Shown: piece by piece, positions 9,663-21,156 of the stretch | How positions within the stretch are numbered: position 1 is the stretch's first letter | Layout of the letters: every line of letters starts with the position of its first letter | Source: an uncultured Prochlorococcus sp. | GTDB lineage: Bacteria; Cyanobacteriota; Cyanobacteriia; PCC-6307; Cyanobiaceae | NCBI GenBank assembly: GCA_902571335.1 | Contig: CACGBT010000002.1 | Span: forward strand, 1 to 64,000 | DNA: 64,000 bases | Reading direction: 5' to 3' | Translations under genes and position numbers: made by a program | Notes under the pieces: generated by a model | Seen by the model: only the letters and a program-made list of their open reading frames with translations | Database searches by the model: none | What the model was told of the DNA's origin: nothing

Positions 9663-10718
9663 ATGGCAATAATTTCTTCCAATATAGATGATGACTTTTC
9701 TCTTCGTAAAAAAGAGCTTAGGTTAGTTGATTCCAAAATCATTCCTGAAGAAAAAAGAAAAAATAATCTGAACTTTGCTCGGCCTGCTAATTTGCAAGAA
9801 TTTATTGGTCAAGAAAAACTTAAGTCTTCTTTAAGAATAGCTATAGATGCTTCAATTTTTAGAAAAGAGCCTTTGGAGCATATTCTTTTATATGGACAGC
9901 CAGGTCTAGGTAAGACTACTCTTGCTTTCTTGATAGCCCATGAATTGAATACAAAATGTAGGATAGCTACTGCACCAGCAATTGAAAGACCAAGAGATAT
10001 TGTAGGTTTACTTCTTGGATTAAAAGAAGGTGAAGTTTTATTTATAGATGAGATACATCGTTTAAATAGGTTAACTGAAGAGTTGTTATATTCTGCGATG
10101 GAGGATTTTAGACTTGACTTAACTATGGGAGCTAATAGAGGAGCCCGTTGCAGAACAATTAATCTTCCTAGGTTTACTCTGATTGGCGCGACAACCAAAT
10201 TAGCCTCAATAAGTGCACCTCTAAGAGACAGATTTGGTATATCTCAGAAAATTGAATTTTATACATTTGATGAATTAAAACAAATTATTGTTAATTTCTC
10301 CCGATTAATAAACCTCAATTTAGATGATGAAGCATCTTATGATTTAGCAAAGATATCTCGGGGAACTCCAAGAATTGCTTTGAGATTATTAAGACGAGTT
10401 AGAGATTATGCTCAAGTTGTTATGAAAACTAATATGATCTCGGTGAATTTAATCAAAAAAGCTTTAAATTCTTACCAAATAGATGAAAAAGGATTGGATT
10501 CTTTAGATAGACACTATTTATCTTTTCTTAACCAAAACAATAATATGCCAACTGGCCTTGATTCAATTGCAGCCGGCTTAGGCGATGATTCTTCAATGTT
10601 AGAATTTGTAGTTGAGCCATTTCTCATCAAAATTGGTTTCCTCACCAGAACTCCTCGAGGAAGATTACTTACTGCTTTAGGGAAAAAGTACATTGATTCA
10701 AAAAATGATAACTATTAA
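9663..10718 (+). CDS. ruvB: Holliday junction branch-migration helicase RuvB
   Basis: RuvB is the AAA+ motor of the RuvABC resolvasome. The 351 residues include a short variable N-terminus, then the AAA+ core. Walker [13 protein letters not shown] lies near residue 79 and Walker [11 protein letters not shown] near residue 125. The family-specific RPRDIVGLL, sensor 1 LIGATTK and C-terminal winged-helix segment [14 protein letters not shown] (here [13 protein letters not shown]) are also present. The 3' end overlaps the start of the next gene by 14 bases. Confidence 0.96.
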   Translation: MAIISSNIDDDFSLRKKELRLVDSKIIPEEKRKNNLNFARPANLQEFIGQEKLKSSLRIAIDASIFRKEPLEHILLYGQPGLGKTTLAFLIAHELNTKCRIATAPAIERPRDIVGLLLGLKEGEVLFIDEIHRLNRLTEELLYSAMEDFRLDLTMGANRGARCRTINLPRFTLIGATTKLASISAPLRDRFGISQKIEFYTFDELKQIIVNFSRLINLNLDDEASYDLAKISRGTPRIALRLLRRVRDYAQVVMKTNMISVNLIKKALNSYQIDEKGLDSLDRHYLSFLNQNNNMPTGLDSIAAGLGDDSSMLEFVVEPFLIKIGFLTRTPRGRLLTALGKKYIDSKNDNY

Positions 10719-11493
10719 AAAAGTTAAGGTTTGTTTTTTATTAATTTTTATTTTTCTGAATATTTTTTATATTGCACCATGCTATTCATTATCCTTGAGA
10801 GAGGATTTGTTTAAAAATGCATTAGATCTTAGTTCAGGCGGAAAATTTAATCTCGCTTTACAAGAATGGAATCAATATCTAGATTCTTATCCTGATGATG
10901 CTGCAGGTTTTAGCAATAGAGGAAATGTAAGACTTGTAATAGGAGATATAGAGGGGTCAATAGATGACCAAAATAAGGCAATAAGTTTGAATCCTACTGA
11001 AATAGATCCCTACATCAACAGGGGTATAGCAGAGGAAGCATTGGGTTTATGGTCGCAAGCGAAAAAAGATTATATATTTGTTATTTCGCAAGATAGTCAA
11101 AATTTCTCTGCATTATATAATTTGGCTAATGTAGAGGGATCTATATCAAATTGGGAAAAAGCAAGAGATTTATTTTTAAAAGCTGCTTTATATAATCCTG
11201 GTTTTGCTATGGCTAGGTCAAGTTTGGCGTTAGCAGATTTCCAGTTGGGAAATATTGATGAATCTGAAAAAGAATTAAAAAAATTAATTAGACGTTATCC
11301 AACTTTTGCAGATGCTAGGGCAGCTTTAACAGCTTTGAATTGGTCTAAGGGTGAATCTGGGAAAGCAGAGAGTAATTGGATAGCGGTCACTGAATTAGAT
11401 CCTAGATATAGTGATGAAGAATGGTTAAAAAAAATAAGAAGATGGCCTCCTCAACCAATAAAAGATTTAATGAACTTTATCGATTTAAAATAA
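10705..11493 (+). CDS. Exported TPR-repeat protein
   Basis: A tetratricopeptide-repeat protein of 262 residues from the ATG at 10705. A signal peptide is visible: basic MITIKKVK, then the hydrophobic stretch [15 protein letters not shown], then a Cys-Tyr-Ser region, so it is probably exported or lumenal. Four to five TPR units follow, for example [20 protein letters not shown] and [18 protein letters not shown]. The gene begins inside the ruvB 3' end. The amidohydrolase starts 3 bases after its stop. The binding partner is unknown; TPR proteins of this type often assist photosystem or membrane-complex assembly in cyanobacteria, but nothing here shows that. Confidence 0.8.
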   Translation: MITIKKVKVCFLLIFIFLNIFYIAPCYSLSLREDLFKNALDLSSGGKFNLALQEWNQYLDSYPDDAAGFSNRGNVRLVIGDIEGSIDDQNKAISLNPTEIDPYINRGIAEEALGLWSQAKKDYIFVISQDSQNFSALYNLANVEGSISNWEKARDLFLKAALYNPGFAMARSSLALADFQLGNIDESEKELKKLIRRYPTFADARAALTALNWSKGESGKAESNWIAVTELDPRYSDEEWLKKIRRWPPQPIKDLMNFIDLK

Positions 11494-11496
11494 GTA

Positions 11497-12681
11497 ATGA
11501 ATATAGATGAGTTTCATAAAAAAATTGATTTGTTTAATGATGAATTGATTAACTTAAGAAGACATATCCATGCACATCCGGAATTAAGTGGACTTGAAAA
11601 TCAAACAGCGATATTGATCAGTGGTTTTTTAAAAAATATTGGTTGGAATGTTAGAGAATCTGTAGGCAGGACTGGAGTTGTAGCTGATTTTGGGCCTCTA
11701 GATAAAGGTATTATAGGTTTAAGAGTGGATATGGATGCTTTGCCAATATTTGAGGAAACTAAATTAAGTTTTTCTTCAAAAGTAGATGGTATTATGCATG
11801 CCTGTGGTCACGATTTGCATATCTCAATTGGATTGGGTGTGGCAAAAATTATTAAGGATTTAAAACTAAATTTTGGGACACGGATAATTTTTCAGCCCGC
11901 TGAAGAAATTGCGAGTGGAGCTAGATGGATGATTAAGGATGGTGCAACTAATGGTTTAACGCATATTTTGGGAGTTCATGTTTACCCCGATTTATCAGTT
12001 GGGACTATTGGCATTAAAGAGGGAAGTTTAACTGCAGCTGCTGGAGAACTTAAGGTTGAGATTAAAGGAAAATCTGGTCATGGTGCTCGACCTCATGAAG
12101 GAGTTGATGCTATTTGGGTCGCCTCTAAAGTTATCTCTGGAATTCAAGAATCAATAACACGGAAGTTAGACCCTTTAGATCCTGTAGTAATAACGTTTGG
12201 GAAAATAAATGGTGGCAATGCATTCAATGTTCTTGCAGAAAAGGTTAATTTAATTGGTACTGTTAGATGCACTAATCGTAAAGTATTTACGAATATTGGT
12301 AATTGGCTTAATGAAAATATCACTTCTTTAGCTTATAGTTGTGGAGCTGAAGCAAAAGTAATATTTAGAGAAATCACTCCGGCAGTTAATAATAATTCTG
12401 ACATTAATAGAGTCCTCAGAGATTCGGGAATTAAGGTTTTGGGTCAAGAAAATGTTATCGAATTACAAAAACCATCACTAGGAGCTGAGGATTTCGCTGA
12501 ATTCTTAAATGATATTCCCGGAGCTATGTTTAGGCTTGGTGTTTCTAATTCAAATGGATGTGCTCCTCTTCATAGTTCAAAATTTGATCCGGATGAAGGA
12601 GCTATTGCTGTTGGAATTAAAGTGATAACAGAATCCATAGTAAAATTAAATAATGAAAAAATTAATAACATTGGTAAATGA
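11497..12681 (+). CDS. M20D-family amidohydrolase (N-acyl amino acid / hippurate hydrolase-like)
   Basis: A dinuclear metallopeptidase-fold amidohydrolase of 394 residues, of the kind that removes acyl groups from amino acids or related amides. Metal-binding and catalytic motifs are present: LRRHIHAHPELSG near the start, VDMDALPI, HACGHDLHISIGLG around residue 103, QPAEEIASGARWM and the C-terminal GCAPLHSSKFDPDEGA. The dimerisation domain motif GKSGHGARPHEGVDA is near residue 190. The true substrate cannot be told from sequence. It overlaps the next small gene by 4 bases (ATGA). Confidence 0.88.
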   Translation: MNIDEFHKKIDLFNDELINLRRHIHAHPELSGLENQTAILISGFLKNIGWNVRESVGRTGVVADFGPLDKGIIGLRVDMDALPIFEETKLSFSSKVDGIMHACGHDLHISIGLGVAKIIKDLKLNFGTRIIFQPAEEIASGARWMIKDGATNGLTHILGVHVYPDLSVGTIGIKEGSLTAAAGELKVEIKGKSGHGARPHEGVDAIWVASKVISGIQESITRKLDPLDPVVITFGKINGGNAFNVLAEKVNLIGTVRCTNRKVFTNIGNWLNENITSLAYSCGAEAKVIFREITPAVNNNSDINRVLRDSGIKVLGQENVIELQKPSLGAEDFAEFLNDIPGAMFRLGVSNSNGCAPLHSSKFDPDEGAIAVGIKVITESIVKLNNEKINNIGK

Positions 12682-12893
12682 AAATTAATAAAAGATTTAT
12701 TTTATCTTTTGTGGCTCCTTTCATGATTTTCATATCTACTATGGGATTGATATTTCGGGACAATTCCAAGAAGATTTTTTATTTACCAATTGGCTTAATG
12801 GGGCTTGTAATTATTTCGGAGAAGGTTATTAGCCGTCAATTGGATAGAAAAAATATTTTAAAAAAGATAAAGTCTTATCATAAAGTTAAATAA
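12678..12893 (+). CDS. Small membrane protein of unknown function
   Basis: A 71-residue protein that overlaps the amidohydrolase stop by an ATGA junction. Hydropathy suggests two transmembrane segments: about residues 7-26 (ILSFVAPFMIFISTMGLIF) and about residues 33-48 (FYLPIGLMGLVIISEK). The C-terminus is basic (RKNILKKIKSYHKVK) and probably cytoplasmic. No family is recognised. Position suggests co-translation with the amidohydrolase. Confidence 0.65.
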   Translation: MKINKRFILSFVAPFMIFISTMGLIFRDNSKKIFYLPIGLMGLVIISEKVISRQLDRKNILKKIKSYHKVK

Positions 12894-12962
12894 AGTTATT
12901 TTATTTATTTTCACTCAATATGAGATGACTATTGCTTAGAAAAGAGCTATTAATAAGATTAA

Positions 12963-13043
12963 TACTAGGGGTGCTAAGAAATTTAACTTAGCTGAGATCA
13001 TACCCTTTGAACCTGAATCATTAATTTTGATGCAGGGAAGTGG
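12963..13043 (+). promoter_or_regulatory. TPP (THI-box) riboswitch upstream of thiC
   Basis: The core consensus is visible: ACTAGGGGTGC, then a small variable hairpin CTAAG/CTTAG, then CTGAGATCATACCC, TTTGAACCTGA, a variable P4/P5 arm and the closing TGCAGGGAAGT. The pyrimidine-sensing CTGAGA and pyrophosphate-sensing GCAGGGAAG elements are intact. It ends about 47 bases before the thiC ATG. Thiamine pyrophosphate binding is expected to repress thiC. Confidence 0.95.
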
Positions 13044-13090
13044 AGATTTGATCAAACTTTAGTAATAACACTATTAAAAATTAGGAAATT

Positions 13091-14461
13091 ATGAGAAGTT
13101 CTTGGATTAAGCCTCGCCTTGGGAAAGAAAATGTAACCCAGATGAACTTTGCGAGAAATGGATATATTACTGAAGAAATGGATTTTGTTGCTAAAAAAGA
13201 GAATCTACCTTCTTCTTTAATAATGGAGGAAGTGGCAAGAGGAAGATTAATTATTCCAGCAAATATTAATCATTTGAATCTTGAGCCAATGTCTATAGGT
13301 ATTGCCTCTAGATGCAAAGTCAATGCTAATATTGGTGCCTCTCCTAATGCGAGTGATATTAATGAAGAAGTAGAAAAACTCAAATTAGCTGTTAAATATG
13401 GTGCTGATACAGTTATGGATCTTTCTACGGGAGGAGTAAATTTAGATGAAGTGCGTCAAGCAATTATTCAAGAATCTACTGTTCCTATTGGAACAGTTCC
13501 TGTTTATCAAGCTTTAGAAAGTGTACATGGTTCAATAGATAGACTAACAGAAGACGATTTTCTTCATATTATTGAAAAACATTGCCAGCAAGGCGTAGAT
13601 TATCAAACTATTCATGCCGGTCTATTAATAGAGCATTTGCCAAAAGTTAAAGGAAGAATTACCGGAATAGTAAGTCGAGGGGGGGGTATTTTAGCCCAAT
13701 GGATGTTACATCATTTTAAGCAAAATCCTCTCTATACAAGGTTTGATGATATTTGTGAGATTTTTAAGAAATATGATTGTACTTTTTCTCTAGGAGATTC
13801 ACTAAGGCCTGGTTGTTTGCATGATGCTTCTGATGATGCTCAGCTAGCTGAATTGAAAACCTTAGGCGAGCTTACTCGCAGAGCATGGGAACATAATGTT
13901 CAAGTAATGGTTGAAGGTCCTGGTCATGTACCAATGGACCAAATTGAGTTTAATGTAAGAAAGCAAATGGAAGAATGTTCAGAAGCTCCTTTCTATGTAT
14001 TAGGTCCATTAGTAACAGATATTTCTCCTGGTTATGACCATATATCAAGTGCTATTGGGGCGGCGATGGCAGGTTGGTATGGAACTTCTATGTTATGTTA
14101 TGTAACCCCAAAAGAACATCTAGGTCTCCCAAATGCAGAAGACGTAAGAGAAGGATTAATTGCTTATAAAATAGCTGCTCACGCTGCCGACATAGCAAGA
14201 CATAGAGCTGGCGCTCGTGATCGAGATGATGAACTTAGTCATGCAAGGTATAACTTTGATTGGAACAAACAATTCGAACTTTCATTAGATCCAGAAAGGG
14301 CAAAGCAGTATCATGATGAGACACTACCTGAAGAAATCTTTAAAAAGGCCGAGTTTTGTTCAATGTGTGGACCAAAACATTGTCCAATGAATTCAAAAAT
14401 TACAGATGAATCTCTTGATAAGCTAAAAGATAGACTTGAAGAATGTAATACTTCAGCGTAG
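13091..14461 (+). CDS. thiC: Phosphomethylpyrimidine synthase ThiC
   Basis: This radical-SAM enzyme converts aminoimidazole ribotide to the HMP-phosphate moiety of thiamine. The 456 residues are the shorter cyanobacterial/bacterial form. The C-terminal cluster motif CSMCGPKHC (Cys 423, 426, 431) binds the [4Fe-4S] cluster, and the [14 protein letters not shown] motif is in the barrel. A TPP riboswitch lies directly upstream, which fixes the pathway. It is convergent with transketolase, with 14 bases between the stops. Confidence 0.97.
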   Translation: MRSSWIKPRLGKENVTQMNFARNGYITEEMDFVAKKENLPSSLIMEEVARGRLIIPANINHLNLEPMSIGIASRCKVNANIGASPNASDINEEVEKLKLAVKYGADTVMDLSTGGVNLDEVRQAIIQESTVPIGTVPVYQALESVHGSIDRLTEDDFLHIIEKHCQQGVDYQTIHAGLLIEHLPKVKGRITGIVSRGGGILAQWMLHHFKQNPLYTRFDDICEIFKKYDCTFSLGDSLRPGCLHDASDDAQLAELKTLGELTRRAWEHNVQVMVEGPGHVPMDQIEFNVRKQMEECSEAPFYVLGPLVTDISPGYDHISSAIGAAMAGWYGTSMLCYVTPKEHLGLPNAEDVREGLIAYKIAAHAADIARHRAGARDRDDELSHARYNFDWNKQFELSLDPERAKQYHDETLPEEIFKKAEFCSMCGPKHCPMNSKITDESLDKLKDRLEECNTSA

Positions 14462-14475
14462 TTATCAATTAATAA

Positions 14476-16482
14476 TTATAGAATTTCCTTAGTCTTATTA
14501 ACTACGTTTTCGACTGTAAATCCAAAATTTTTCATGCATTCTCCACCTGGTGCTGATGCACCAAACCTATCCATAGTAATACAAATCCCATCAAAACCTG
14601 TATATTTATGCCAACCAAATGAATGGGCAGCTTCTACTACAACTCTCTTTTTCACATTACTAGGTAAAACACTTTCTTTGTAAGATTCTTCTTGCTCTTC
14701 GAAAAGTTCTACACAAGGCATAGAAACAACTCTAATTTTTTTACCTAAGCTTGAAATTTCCTTACTTGCTTCGATGCAAAGATTCAGTTCGCTTCCAGTA
14801 CCAATAAAAATTAGATCTGGTGTTCCTTCGCAATCGGAAACTACATATCCTCCTAGGGCAACTTTGTCGATCGAAGTATTTTCTTGATTTGGCATACCTT
14901 GTCTACTTAGACAAAGAGCAGAAGGTCTTTTTCGATTTTGAATGGCAAGCTTATAAGCTCCACTTGTCTCATTCCCATCTCCTGGTCTAAAAACTAGCAT
15001 GTTAGGCATGGCGCGAAGAGAAGGGATAGTTTCAATAGGTTGATGTGTTGGGCCGTCTTCTCCTACACCTATTGAATCATGGGTTAATACATAGATCACT
15101 CCTAGTTCGCTGAGTGCTGAAAGTCTCATTGAACCTCTCATATAATCGGCGAAAACAAGGAAGGTTCCACCATAAGGAATAAGACCACTATTGTGATAGG
15201 CAATGCCATTAAGTACAGCTGCCATTGCATGCTCTCGTACACCAAAGTGTAAATATCTTTTTTCAGGACTATGAGGCTGGAATGATCCTGTTTCTCCCTT
15301 GATATCTGTGTAATTAGAGTGAGTTAAATCTGCAGACCCTCCAATTAATTCAGGGAGGTTTGGTCCTAATGCACCTAAACATATTTGTGAATGCTTTCTG
15401 GTAGCTAACCCTTTATCATCAGGTGTATAAGAAGGGAGATCTGAGTCCCAATTCTCAGGTAATTGGCCTTTTAACATTCTATTTAACTCGGCTCCTTCAG
15501 AAGGATATTTTTTTTGATATTCTTCAAATTTTGAGTCCCATTCTTTCTCTAGGTTTTCGCCTTTGTTTATTGATTTTCTAAAATGCGCATATACTTCATC
15601 TGGTATTTCAAATGGAGGATATTCCCAATTTAGAAACTCTCTAGTTAAAGAAGCTTCTTCTTCTCCAACAGCTGCTCCATGAATTCCAGCAGTATCAGAT
15701 TTATTGGGAGAACCATAACCTATGGTTGTAGAAATTTTTATAATTGAAGGCTTGTCTGTAATTAATTTTGCTTGCTCGATAGCTTCAGTTATTCCTTTAA
15801 CATCATGATTCCCATCTTCAACATGTTGTACATGCCATCCATAAGCTTCGTATCTTTTTAAAACATCTTCGGTGAAAGAAACATCGGTTCGCCCATCAAT
15901 TGTAATTTGATTATCGTCATAGAGTGCAATTAATTTTCCAAGCTTAAGGTGACCAGCTAATGAGCAGGCCTCTGATGCGATACCTTCTTGATTACAGCCG
16001 TCACCCATTATTACGTAAGTATAGTGATCAACGATATTACAATCAGGCTTGTTGAATTTAGCTGCTAAGTGGGTTTCAGCTATTGCTAAACCAACTGCAT
16101 TTGAGATTCCAGCTCCAAGAGGACCAGCTGTAACCTCAACACCTTCTGTTTCGAATGTTTCTGGATGTCCAGGAGTTTTAGATCCCCATTGTCTAAATTC
16201 TTTAATATCTTCTATGGAAACTGATTTGTATCCTGTTAAATGAAGCAAAGAATATAACAGCATACAGCCATGACCTGCTGATAATACAAAACGGTCTCTA
16301 TTGAACCATTTTGGGTTATTAGGGTTGTGATTAAGAATGTTTTGCCATAATGCAAAACCCATAGGAGCACAACCCATTGGTAATCCAGGATGTCCACTAT
16401 TAGATTTATTTACTGCATCTACAGCAAGCATTCTTATACTATTTACACAAAGTGATTCTAATGAAACAGATGCAGCGACCAT
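14476..16482 (-). CDS. tkt: Transketolase
   Basis: A TPP-dependent enzyme of the Calvin-Benson cycle and pentose-phosphate pathway, moving two-carbon ketol units between sugar phosphates. The 668 residues are full length. The TPP-binding motif begins [12 protein letters not shown] near residue 157 and ends with [10 protein letters not shown]. The N-terminal [16 protein letters not shown] and the pyrimidine-domain [15 protein letters not shown] motif (catalytic Glu) are also present. It is the last gene of an apparent minus-strand run acpP-fabF-tkt, with a 43-base gap after fabF. Confidence 0.97.
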   Translation of the reverse strand: MVAASVSLESLCVNSIRMLAVDAVNKSNSGHPGLPMGCAPMGFALWQNILNHNPNNPKWFNRDRFVLSAGHGCMLLYSLLHLTGYKSVSIEDIKEFRQWGSKTPGHPETFETEGVEVTAGPLGAGISNAVGLAIAETHLAAKFNKPDCNIVDHYTYVIMGDGCNQEGIASEACSLAGHLKLGKLIALYDDNQITIDGRTDVSFTEDVLKRYEAYGWHVQHVEDGNHDVKGITEAIEQAKLITDKPSIIKISTTIGYGSPNKSDTAGIHGAAVGEEEASLTREFLNWEYPPFEIPDEVYAHFRKSINKGENLEKEWDSKFEEYQKKYPSEGAELNRMLKGQLPENWDSDLPSYTPDDKGLATRKHSQICLGALGPNLPELIGGSADLTHSNYTDIKGETGSFQPHSPEKRYLHFGVREHAMAAVLNGIAYHNSGLIPYGGTFLVFADYMRGSMRLSALSELGVIYVLTHDSIGVGEDGPTHQPIETIPSLRAMPNMLVFRPGDGNETSGAYKLAIQNRKRPSALCLSRQGMPNQENTSIDKVALGGYVVSDCEGTPDLIFIGTGSELNLCIEASKEISSLGKKIRVVSMPCVELFEEQEESYKESVLPSNVKKRVVVEAAHSFGWHKYTGFDGICITMDRFGASAPGGECMKNFGFTVENVVNKTKEIL

Positions 16483-16525
16483 TGTTTTAAAATAAGTTAA
16501 GTTGGAAATACAGAATTGGTTGTCT

Positions 16526-17770
16526 TCAATTCATTTTGCTGAAAGCAAGGCAAACATTGTGACCACCAAAGCCGAAAGAATTAGAGAGAGCAACTCCTAC
16601 TTGAGCTTCTCTCGCATTATTTGGTACATAATCAAGATCACATTCAGGATCTGGATTGACGTAGTTAATTGTAGGAGGGATAAAATTATGTGTCAAAGAA
16701 AGTATACAAGCTACAGCTTCTATACCTCCTGAGCCTCCTAAGAGATGACCAGTCATCGACTTAGTAGAGCTTACAGGAATGAGGTAAGATCTGTCTCTAA
16801 AAATCGATTTAATTGCAGAAGTTTCATTTTTATCATTAGCTGATGTGCTTGTCCCATGAGCATTTATGTAATCAACTTTTTCAATGCTAAGACAAGCGTC
16901 TTCTATTGCTAATTTGATAGCTTCAGCGCCACCAATTCCTCCTGGAGATGGAGCAGTAATATGATGAGCATCACATGTTGTTCCATATCCTATTATTTCT
17001 GCATAAATTCTCGCATTCCTTTTTTGTGCGTTTTCTAAAGTCTCTAAAACAAGTATTCCAGATCCTTCTCCAATAACGAACCCATCTCTTTCTGCATCAA
17101 AAGGTCTGCTAGCAGTTTGAGGACTATCATTTCTGAAAGAAAGAGCTTTGGCGCTGGCAAAACCGGCTACTCCAAGAGGTGTAATACTTGCTTCTGCTCC
17201 TCCGCAGATCATTGCATCTGCCTTTCCAAGTTGGAGTATTCTAAAAGAATCACCAATTGCATTTGAACCGGCAGCGCAAGCGGTTGAAACAGAGGAACTT
17301 GGTCCTTTTGCACCCAAAGCAATAGCAGCTAATCCAGTTGCCATGTTTGGAATCATCATTGGTACTGTAAATGGACTTACTCTTTTTGGTCCCTTATGAC
17401 TAAGAGTTTGAGCTTGACTTTCCATAGTTAGTAAGCCTCCAACACCAGAACCAATAATCACTCCAATTCTTGATGCATTAGCTTCAGTAATTTCAAGTCC
17501 AGAATCATTAAAGGCTTGCTTCGCAGCAATAACTCCAAACTGGGAAAAACGATCCCATCTTTTGGATTCTTTAGCTTCAATAAAATTCTCAGATTGAAGA
17601 TTTTTTACTTCTGCAGCAAATTTGCAGGGATGTTGTTCAGGATCAAAGAGAGTAATATCTGAGACCCCATTAGTACCCGTTTGGAGACCGACTAAATATT
17701 CATCAATGTTATTACCAATTGGAGTTACTGCCCCAATGCCAGTAATAACTACTCGATGGAAATTTGGCAT
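16526..17770 (-). CDS. fabF: 3-oxoacyl-ACP synthase II (KAS II)
   Basis: A condensing enzyme elongating acyl-ACP in fatty-acid synthesis. The 414 residues have the thiolase-fold active site: nucleophile Cys165 in [12 protein letters not shown], the first His in [15 protein letters not shown] and the second His in [13 protein letters not shown]. The C-terminal NSFGFGGHN glycine loop is present. It starts 6 bases after the acpP stop on the same strand, so the two form an operon supplying synthase and carrier together. Confidence 0.97.
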   Translation of the reverse strand: MPNFHRVVITGIGAVTPIGNNIDEYLVGLQTGTNGVSDITLFDPEQHPCKFAAEVKNLQSENFIEAKESKRWDRFSQFGVIAAKQAFNDSGLEITEANASRIGVIIGSGVGGLLTMESQAQTLSHKGPKRVSPFTVPMMIPNMATGLAAIALGAKGPSSSVSTACAAGSNAIGDSFRILQLGKADAMICGGAEASITPLGVAGFASAKALSFRNDSPQTASRPFDAERDGFVIGEGSGILVLETLENAQKRNARIYAEIIGYGTTCDAHHITAPSPGGIGGAEAIKLAIEDACLSIEKVDYINAHGTSTSANDKNETSAIKSIFRDRSYLIPVSSTKSMTGHLLGGSGGIEAVACILSLTHNFIPPTINYVNPDPECDLDYVPNNAREAQVGVALSNSFGFGGHNVCLAFSKMN

Positions 17771-17776
17771 TCTTTA

Positions 17777-18016
17777 TTAACCTTTTTTTTCTTCGATGAA
17801 TTTTACTGCATCGCCAACAGTTGCGATTCCTTCAGCTGCTTCATCGGGAATTTCAATATCAAATGCTTCTTCCAAAGCCATCACCAACTCTACGGTATCT
17901 AGAGAATCGGCACCTAAATCATTTTGGAAATTTGAATCTGATTTCACTTCTCCTGCTTCAACGCTTAATTGTTCTGAAACAATTGAACAAACTTTTTCGA
18001 GGATTTCTTGAGACAT
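17777..18016 (-). CDS. acpP: Acyl carrier protein
   Basis: A 79-residue acidic four-helix carrier for fatty-acid synthesis. The phosphopantetheine attachment serine is Ser38 in the [14 protein letters not shown] motif. Length and acidity are typical. It lies first in the acpP-fabF-tkt strand run and is divergent from psaC, with 133 bases between the start codons. Confidence 0.97.
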   Translation of the reverse strand: MSQEILEKVCSIVSEQLSVEAGEVKSDSNFQNDLGADSLDTVELVMALEEAFDIEIPDEAAEGIATVGDAVKFIEEKKG

Positions 18017-18107
18017 AGTTTATGGAAATTACTAAATATCTTTATAATTTTATGCCCTAGAGTTAACAAGAGTGAAGCATATCTTAATTTTTTTAATTTC
18101 TTTGTAA

Positions 18108-18395
<288 letters not shown>

Positions 18396-18476
18396 TTATT
18401 TATAGTGCAGTTTTAAGAGAGTCCATATTTAAATAAATACGCATTTTATTTCAATATAATTGAAAAAAAAGTTCGT

Positions 18477-20372
18477 ATGTGTGGAATAGTTGCTGTAACT
18501 GGATATAAAAAAGCTTTACCATTATTAATAAATGGTTTAGGAAAACTTGAATATAGAGGATATGATTCTGCAGGAATTGCAATAATAAATTCCGAAACAA
18601 ATTCTATTTCTTGTAATAAAGCAGAAGGAAAACTCAAGAATTTAATTAGCAATCTTAATGATCAGGATATTCCTGGAACTGTGGGTATAGGTCATACTCG
18701 ATGGGCAACTCATGGAAAGCCTGAGGTTAAAAATGCTCATCCTCATACTGATAGTTCAGGAACTATAGCAGTTGTTCAAAATGGAATTATTGAAAATTTC
18801 AAAGATTTAAAAAATAAATTAGAGAAAGAGGGTATTATTTTTAATTCTGATACAGATACCGAGGTAATTCCCCATCTTATTCAAAGAGAGTTGAATACAT
18901 TAAGTAAACTTAATCTTGAGAATAATGGTTCAACATTATTAGTGGCCGTGAGAAATGTAATATCTGATTTAGAAGGGTCTTATGCTTTGGCAGTTTTATG
19001 GGCTGGTGCTCCAACCTCTTTGGTAGTTGCAAGAAGGCAAGCCCCCTTGATTATTGGTTTAGGTGAAGGAGAATTTATTTGTGCAAGTGATACTCCAGCC
19101 ATTGCGAACTTTACGAATATTATTCTTCCTATGGAAGATGACGAAATAGCTTTATTAACTCCGCTTGGAATTGAAATATACGACTCAAACAATGAGAGAC
19201 AATATCGAAATCCAGTTTCTTTAAAAGTCTCAGAGCAAATAATGGATAAGATGAATTTTAAACACTATATGTTAAAGGAGATTTATGATCAGCCTGGGAC
19301 TGTAAAAAACTGGTTAGAAAATTATTTAATTAAAAACTTAGATAATGGCCAATATCAAATCAACTATCCCTTTGATACAGAGTTTTTTGAATCAATAGAA
19401 AGAATTGAAATTATTGCTTGTGGTACAAGTAAACATGCTGCAATGGTAGGTAGCTTTTTATTAGAACAATTTTCAGGTATTCCCACAAATGTCTTTTATG
19501 CAAGTGAATTTCGATATTCACCACCTCCACTATTGCCAAATACATTAACTATTGGAGTCACTCAATCTGGAGAAACTGCTGATACAATTTCGGCCATCGA
19601 TATGGAAATTAAAAGAAGGTCTTCGATTGAAGATCAAAAATTTAAACCCAATCTTATTGCAATAACAAATAGAAAAGAGAGCTCGATTGGAAGGCAGGTT
19701 TCAAATATAATTGATATTTGCGCAGGAATAGAAGTGGGAGTTGCAGCAACAAAAACTTTTTTTGCTCAATTACTTTCTTTTTATGGCTTAGCAATAAAAT
19801 TTGCGCAAATTAAAAATAGTCGAAGCTTAAATGAAATAAATAATTTAATAACTGAACTTATAAAACTTCCTCCACTAATAGAAGATCTTTTAGAACAACA
19901 TAATAAATCTTCAGAAAAGTTAGCACATGATTTTTTTAATATTAAAGATGTTATCTTTTTAGGAAGAGGTATAAATTTTCCTATTGCTTTAGAAGGAGCG
20001 TTAAAGCTCAAAGAAATTAGCTATATACATGCCGCTGGATATCCAGCCGGAGAAATGAAACATGGTCCTATAGCTTTGTTAGATAAAAAAGTACCTGTAA
20101 TTTCTATTGCTGCCCCTGGTGAAGTTTTTGATAAGGTTATCAGTAATGCGCAAGAAGCGAAAGCAAGAGATTCATATTTGATTGGAATTGCTCCGGAATG
20201 TGATGGAACTGAAATTTTTGATTATTTAATGAAAATACCTTCTTCTAATGAGTGGATTTCACCTCTACTTAATATAGTGCCTTTGCAATTATTGAGTTAT
20301 CATATTGCAGCACATAGGGGTCTTGATGTGGATCAACCAAGAAACTTAGCTAAAAGTGTAACTGTTGAATAA
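18477..20372 (+). CDS. glmS: Glucosamine-6-phosphate synthase (isomerizing)
   Basis: GlmS converts fructose-6-phosphate and glutamine to glucosamine-6-phosphate for peptidoglycan and LPS. The 631 residues comprise an N-terminal class II glutamine amidotransferase domain (nucleophile Cys2 in MCGIVAVTGY; GHTRWATHG near residue 75) and two SIS isomerase domains (ACGTSKHA and GRGINFPIALEGALKLKEISY), ending with the conserved DVDQPRNLAKSVTVE. No glmS ribozyme is seen in the 80-base upstream gap. It is convergent with rimM. Confidence 0.97.
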   Translation: MCGIVAVTGYKKALPLLINGLGKLEYRGYDSAGIAIINSETNSISCNKAEGKLKNLISNLNDQDIPGTVGIGHTRWATHGKPEVKNAHPHTDSSGTIAVVQNGIIENFKDLKNKLEKEGIIFNSDTDTEVIPHLIQRELNTLSKLNLENNGSTLLVAVRNVISDLEGSYALAVLWAGAPTSLVVARRQAPLIIGLGEGEFICASDTPAIANFTNIILPMEDDEIALLTPLGIEIYDSNNERQYRNPVSLKVSEQIMDKMNFKHYMLKEIYDQPGTVKNWLENYLIKNLDNGQYQINYPFDTEFFESIERIEIIACGTSKHAAMVGSFLLEQFSGIPTNVFYASEFRYSPPPLLPNTLTIGVTQSGETADTISAIDMEIKRRSSIEDQKFKPNLIAITNRKESSIGRQVSNIIDICAGIEVGVAATKTFFAQLLSFYGLAIKFAQIKNSRSLNEINNLITELIKLPPLIEDLLEQHNKSSEKLAHDFFNIKDVIFLGRGINFPIALEGALKLKEISYIHAAGYPAGEMKHGPIALLDKKVPVISIAAPGEVFDKVISNAQEAKARDSYLIGIAPECDGTEIFDYLMKIPSSNEWISPLLNIVPLQLLSYHIAAHRGLDVDQPRNLAKSVTVE

Positions 20373-20403
20373 TTAAAAATATATATACTTTAATTTTTAA
20401 AAT

Positions 20404-20943
20404 TTATAGTTCTAAAAGTCCTTTTGGTGGATTGATTACAAGAAAATTATTCTTTATATCAACTAATGGCACTATTGCTTCAACAAATGGTATCAGAACT
20501 ATTTTTTGATTTTTTATTAGTTCAATAACAAGTAAATTATTTTTCTCATTTTCTAAATTAATAACTTTCCCAATTATTTTTAATTCATCATTTTCTAATT
20601 TCTTTACTTGCAAATTTATAAGTTCCAACAAGTGGAATTCGCCTTCTTTTAATTCAGGAAGTTTATTAGTTTTTACTAAGATTTTATATTTTTTAAATTG
20701 TTCTGCATGATTCCTATTATTAATTCCCTTTAATTTTATGATAAATGTTTCTCTTCCTGGCTGTTTGAAACCAGATATCAGTTCTGTTTCTAAGGGATGT
20801 TCATTTTCCTTTTGTAACCATCGAATTCCTGGTTTTAAGAATCTTTCTTCGAAATCACTGAGAGATTTGACCTTTACTTGACCATTAATTCCATGACATG
20901 ATGTTATCAATCCAACAACCAACCATTTATTTTTTTCTATCAT
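20404..20943 (-). CDS. rimM: 16S rRNA-processing protein RimM
   Basis: RimM assists maturation of the 30S head by binding S19. The 179-residue protein has the N-terminal RimM beta-barrel ([23 protein letters not shown] at its start, conserved G-x-H-G-x-x-G-x-x-K pattern) and a PRC-barrel-like C-terminal half including [19 protein letters not shown] and the final [19 protein letters not shown]. It is divergent from ndhS, with 25 bases between starts. Confidence 0.9.
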   Translation of the reverse strand: MIEKNKWLVVGLITSCHGINGQVKVKSLSDFEERFLKPGIRWLQKENEHPLETELISGFKQPGRETFIIKLKGINNRNHAEQFKKYKILVKTNKLPELKEGEFHLLELINLQVKKLENDELKIIGKVINLENEKNNLLVIELIKNQKIVLIPFVEAIVPLVDIKNNFLVINPPKGLLEL

Positions 20944-20968
20944 AATATTGTATTAGAAAGAATGTTTT

Positions 20969-21154
20969 ATGGAATTATCGACTAAACCCATACTCCCTGG
21001 TTCTTTTGTTGTTGTAAAGGATACTAACTCTATATACAGAGGATATAAAGGGTTTGTTCAGAGAGTTACGGAAAAAAGAGCGGCTGTTCTGTTTGAGGGA
21101 GGAAATTGGGACAAACTTATAACTTTTCGGCTATCTAATTTAGAGATAGTTTAG
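20969..21154 (+). CDS. ndhS: NDH-1 complex subunit NdhS
   Basis: A 61-residue SH3-like protein matching cyanobacterial/chloroplast NdhS (CRR31-type), which forms part of the ferredoxin-docking site of the photosynthetic NDH-1 complex. The whole protein is the conserved domain: PGSFVVVKDTNSIYRGYKG, then VQRVTEKRAAVLFEGGNWD, then the LITFRLSNLEIV end. The assignment is from recalled family pattern; without alignment a generic DUF3148 label would be safer. The gene fits tightly between divergent rimM and convergent rnc, whose stop is 2 bases away. Confidence 0.78.
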   Translation: MELSTKPILPGSFVVVKDTNSIYRGYKGFVQRVTEKRAAVLFEGGNWDKLITFRLSNLEIV

Positions 21155-21156
21155 AA

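Noticed and set aside
18396..18476. glmS ribozyme
   Set aside because: The gap is too short and AT-rich with no core ribozyme sequence.
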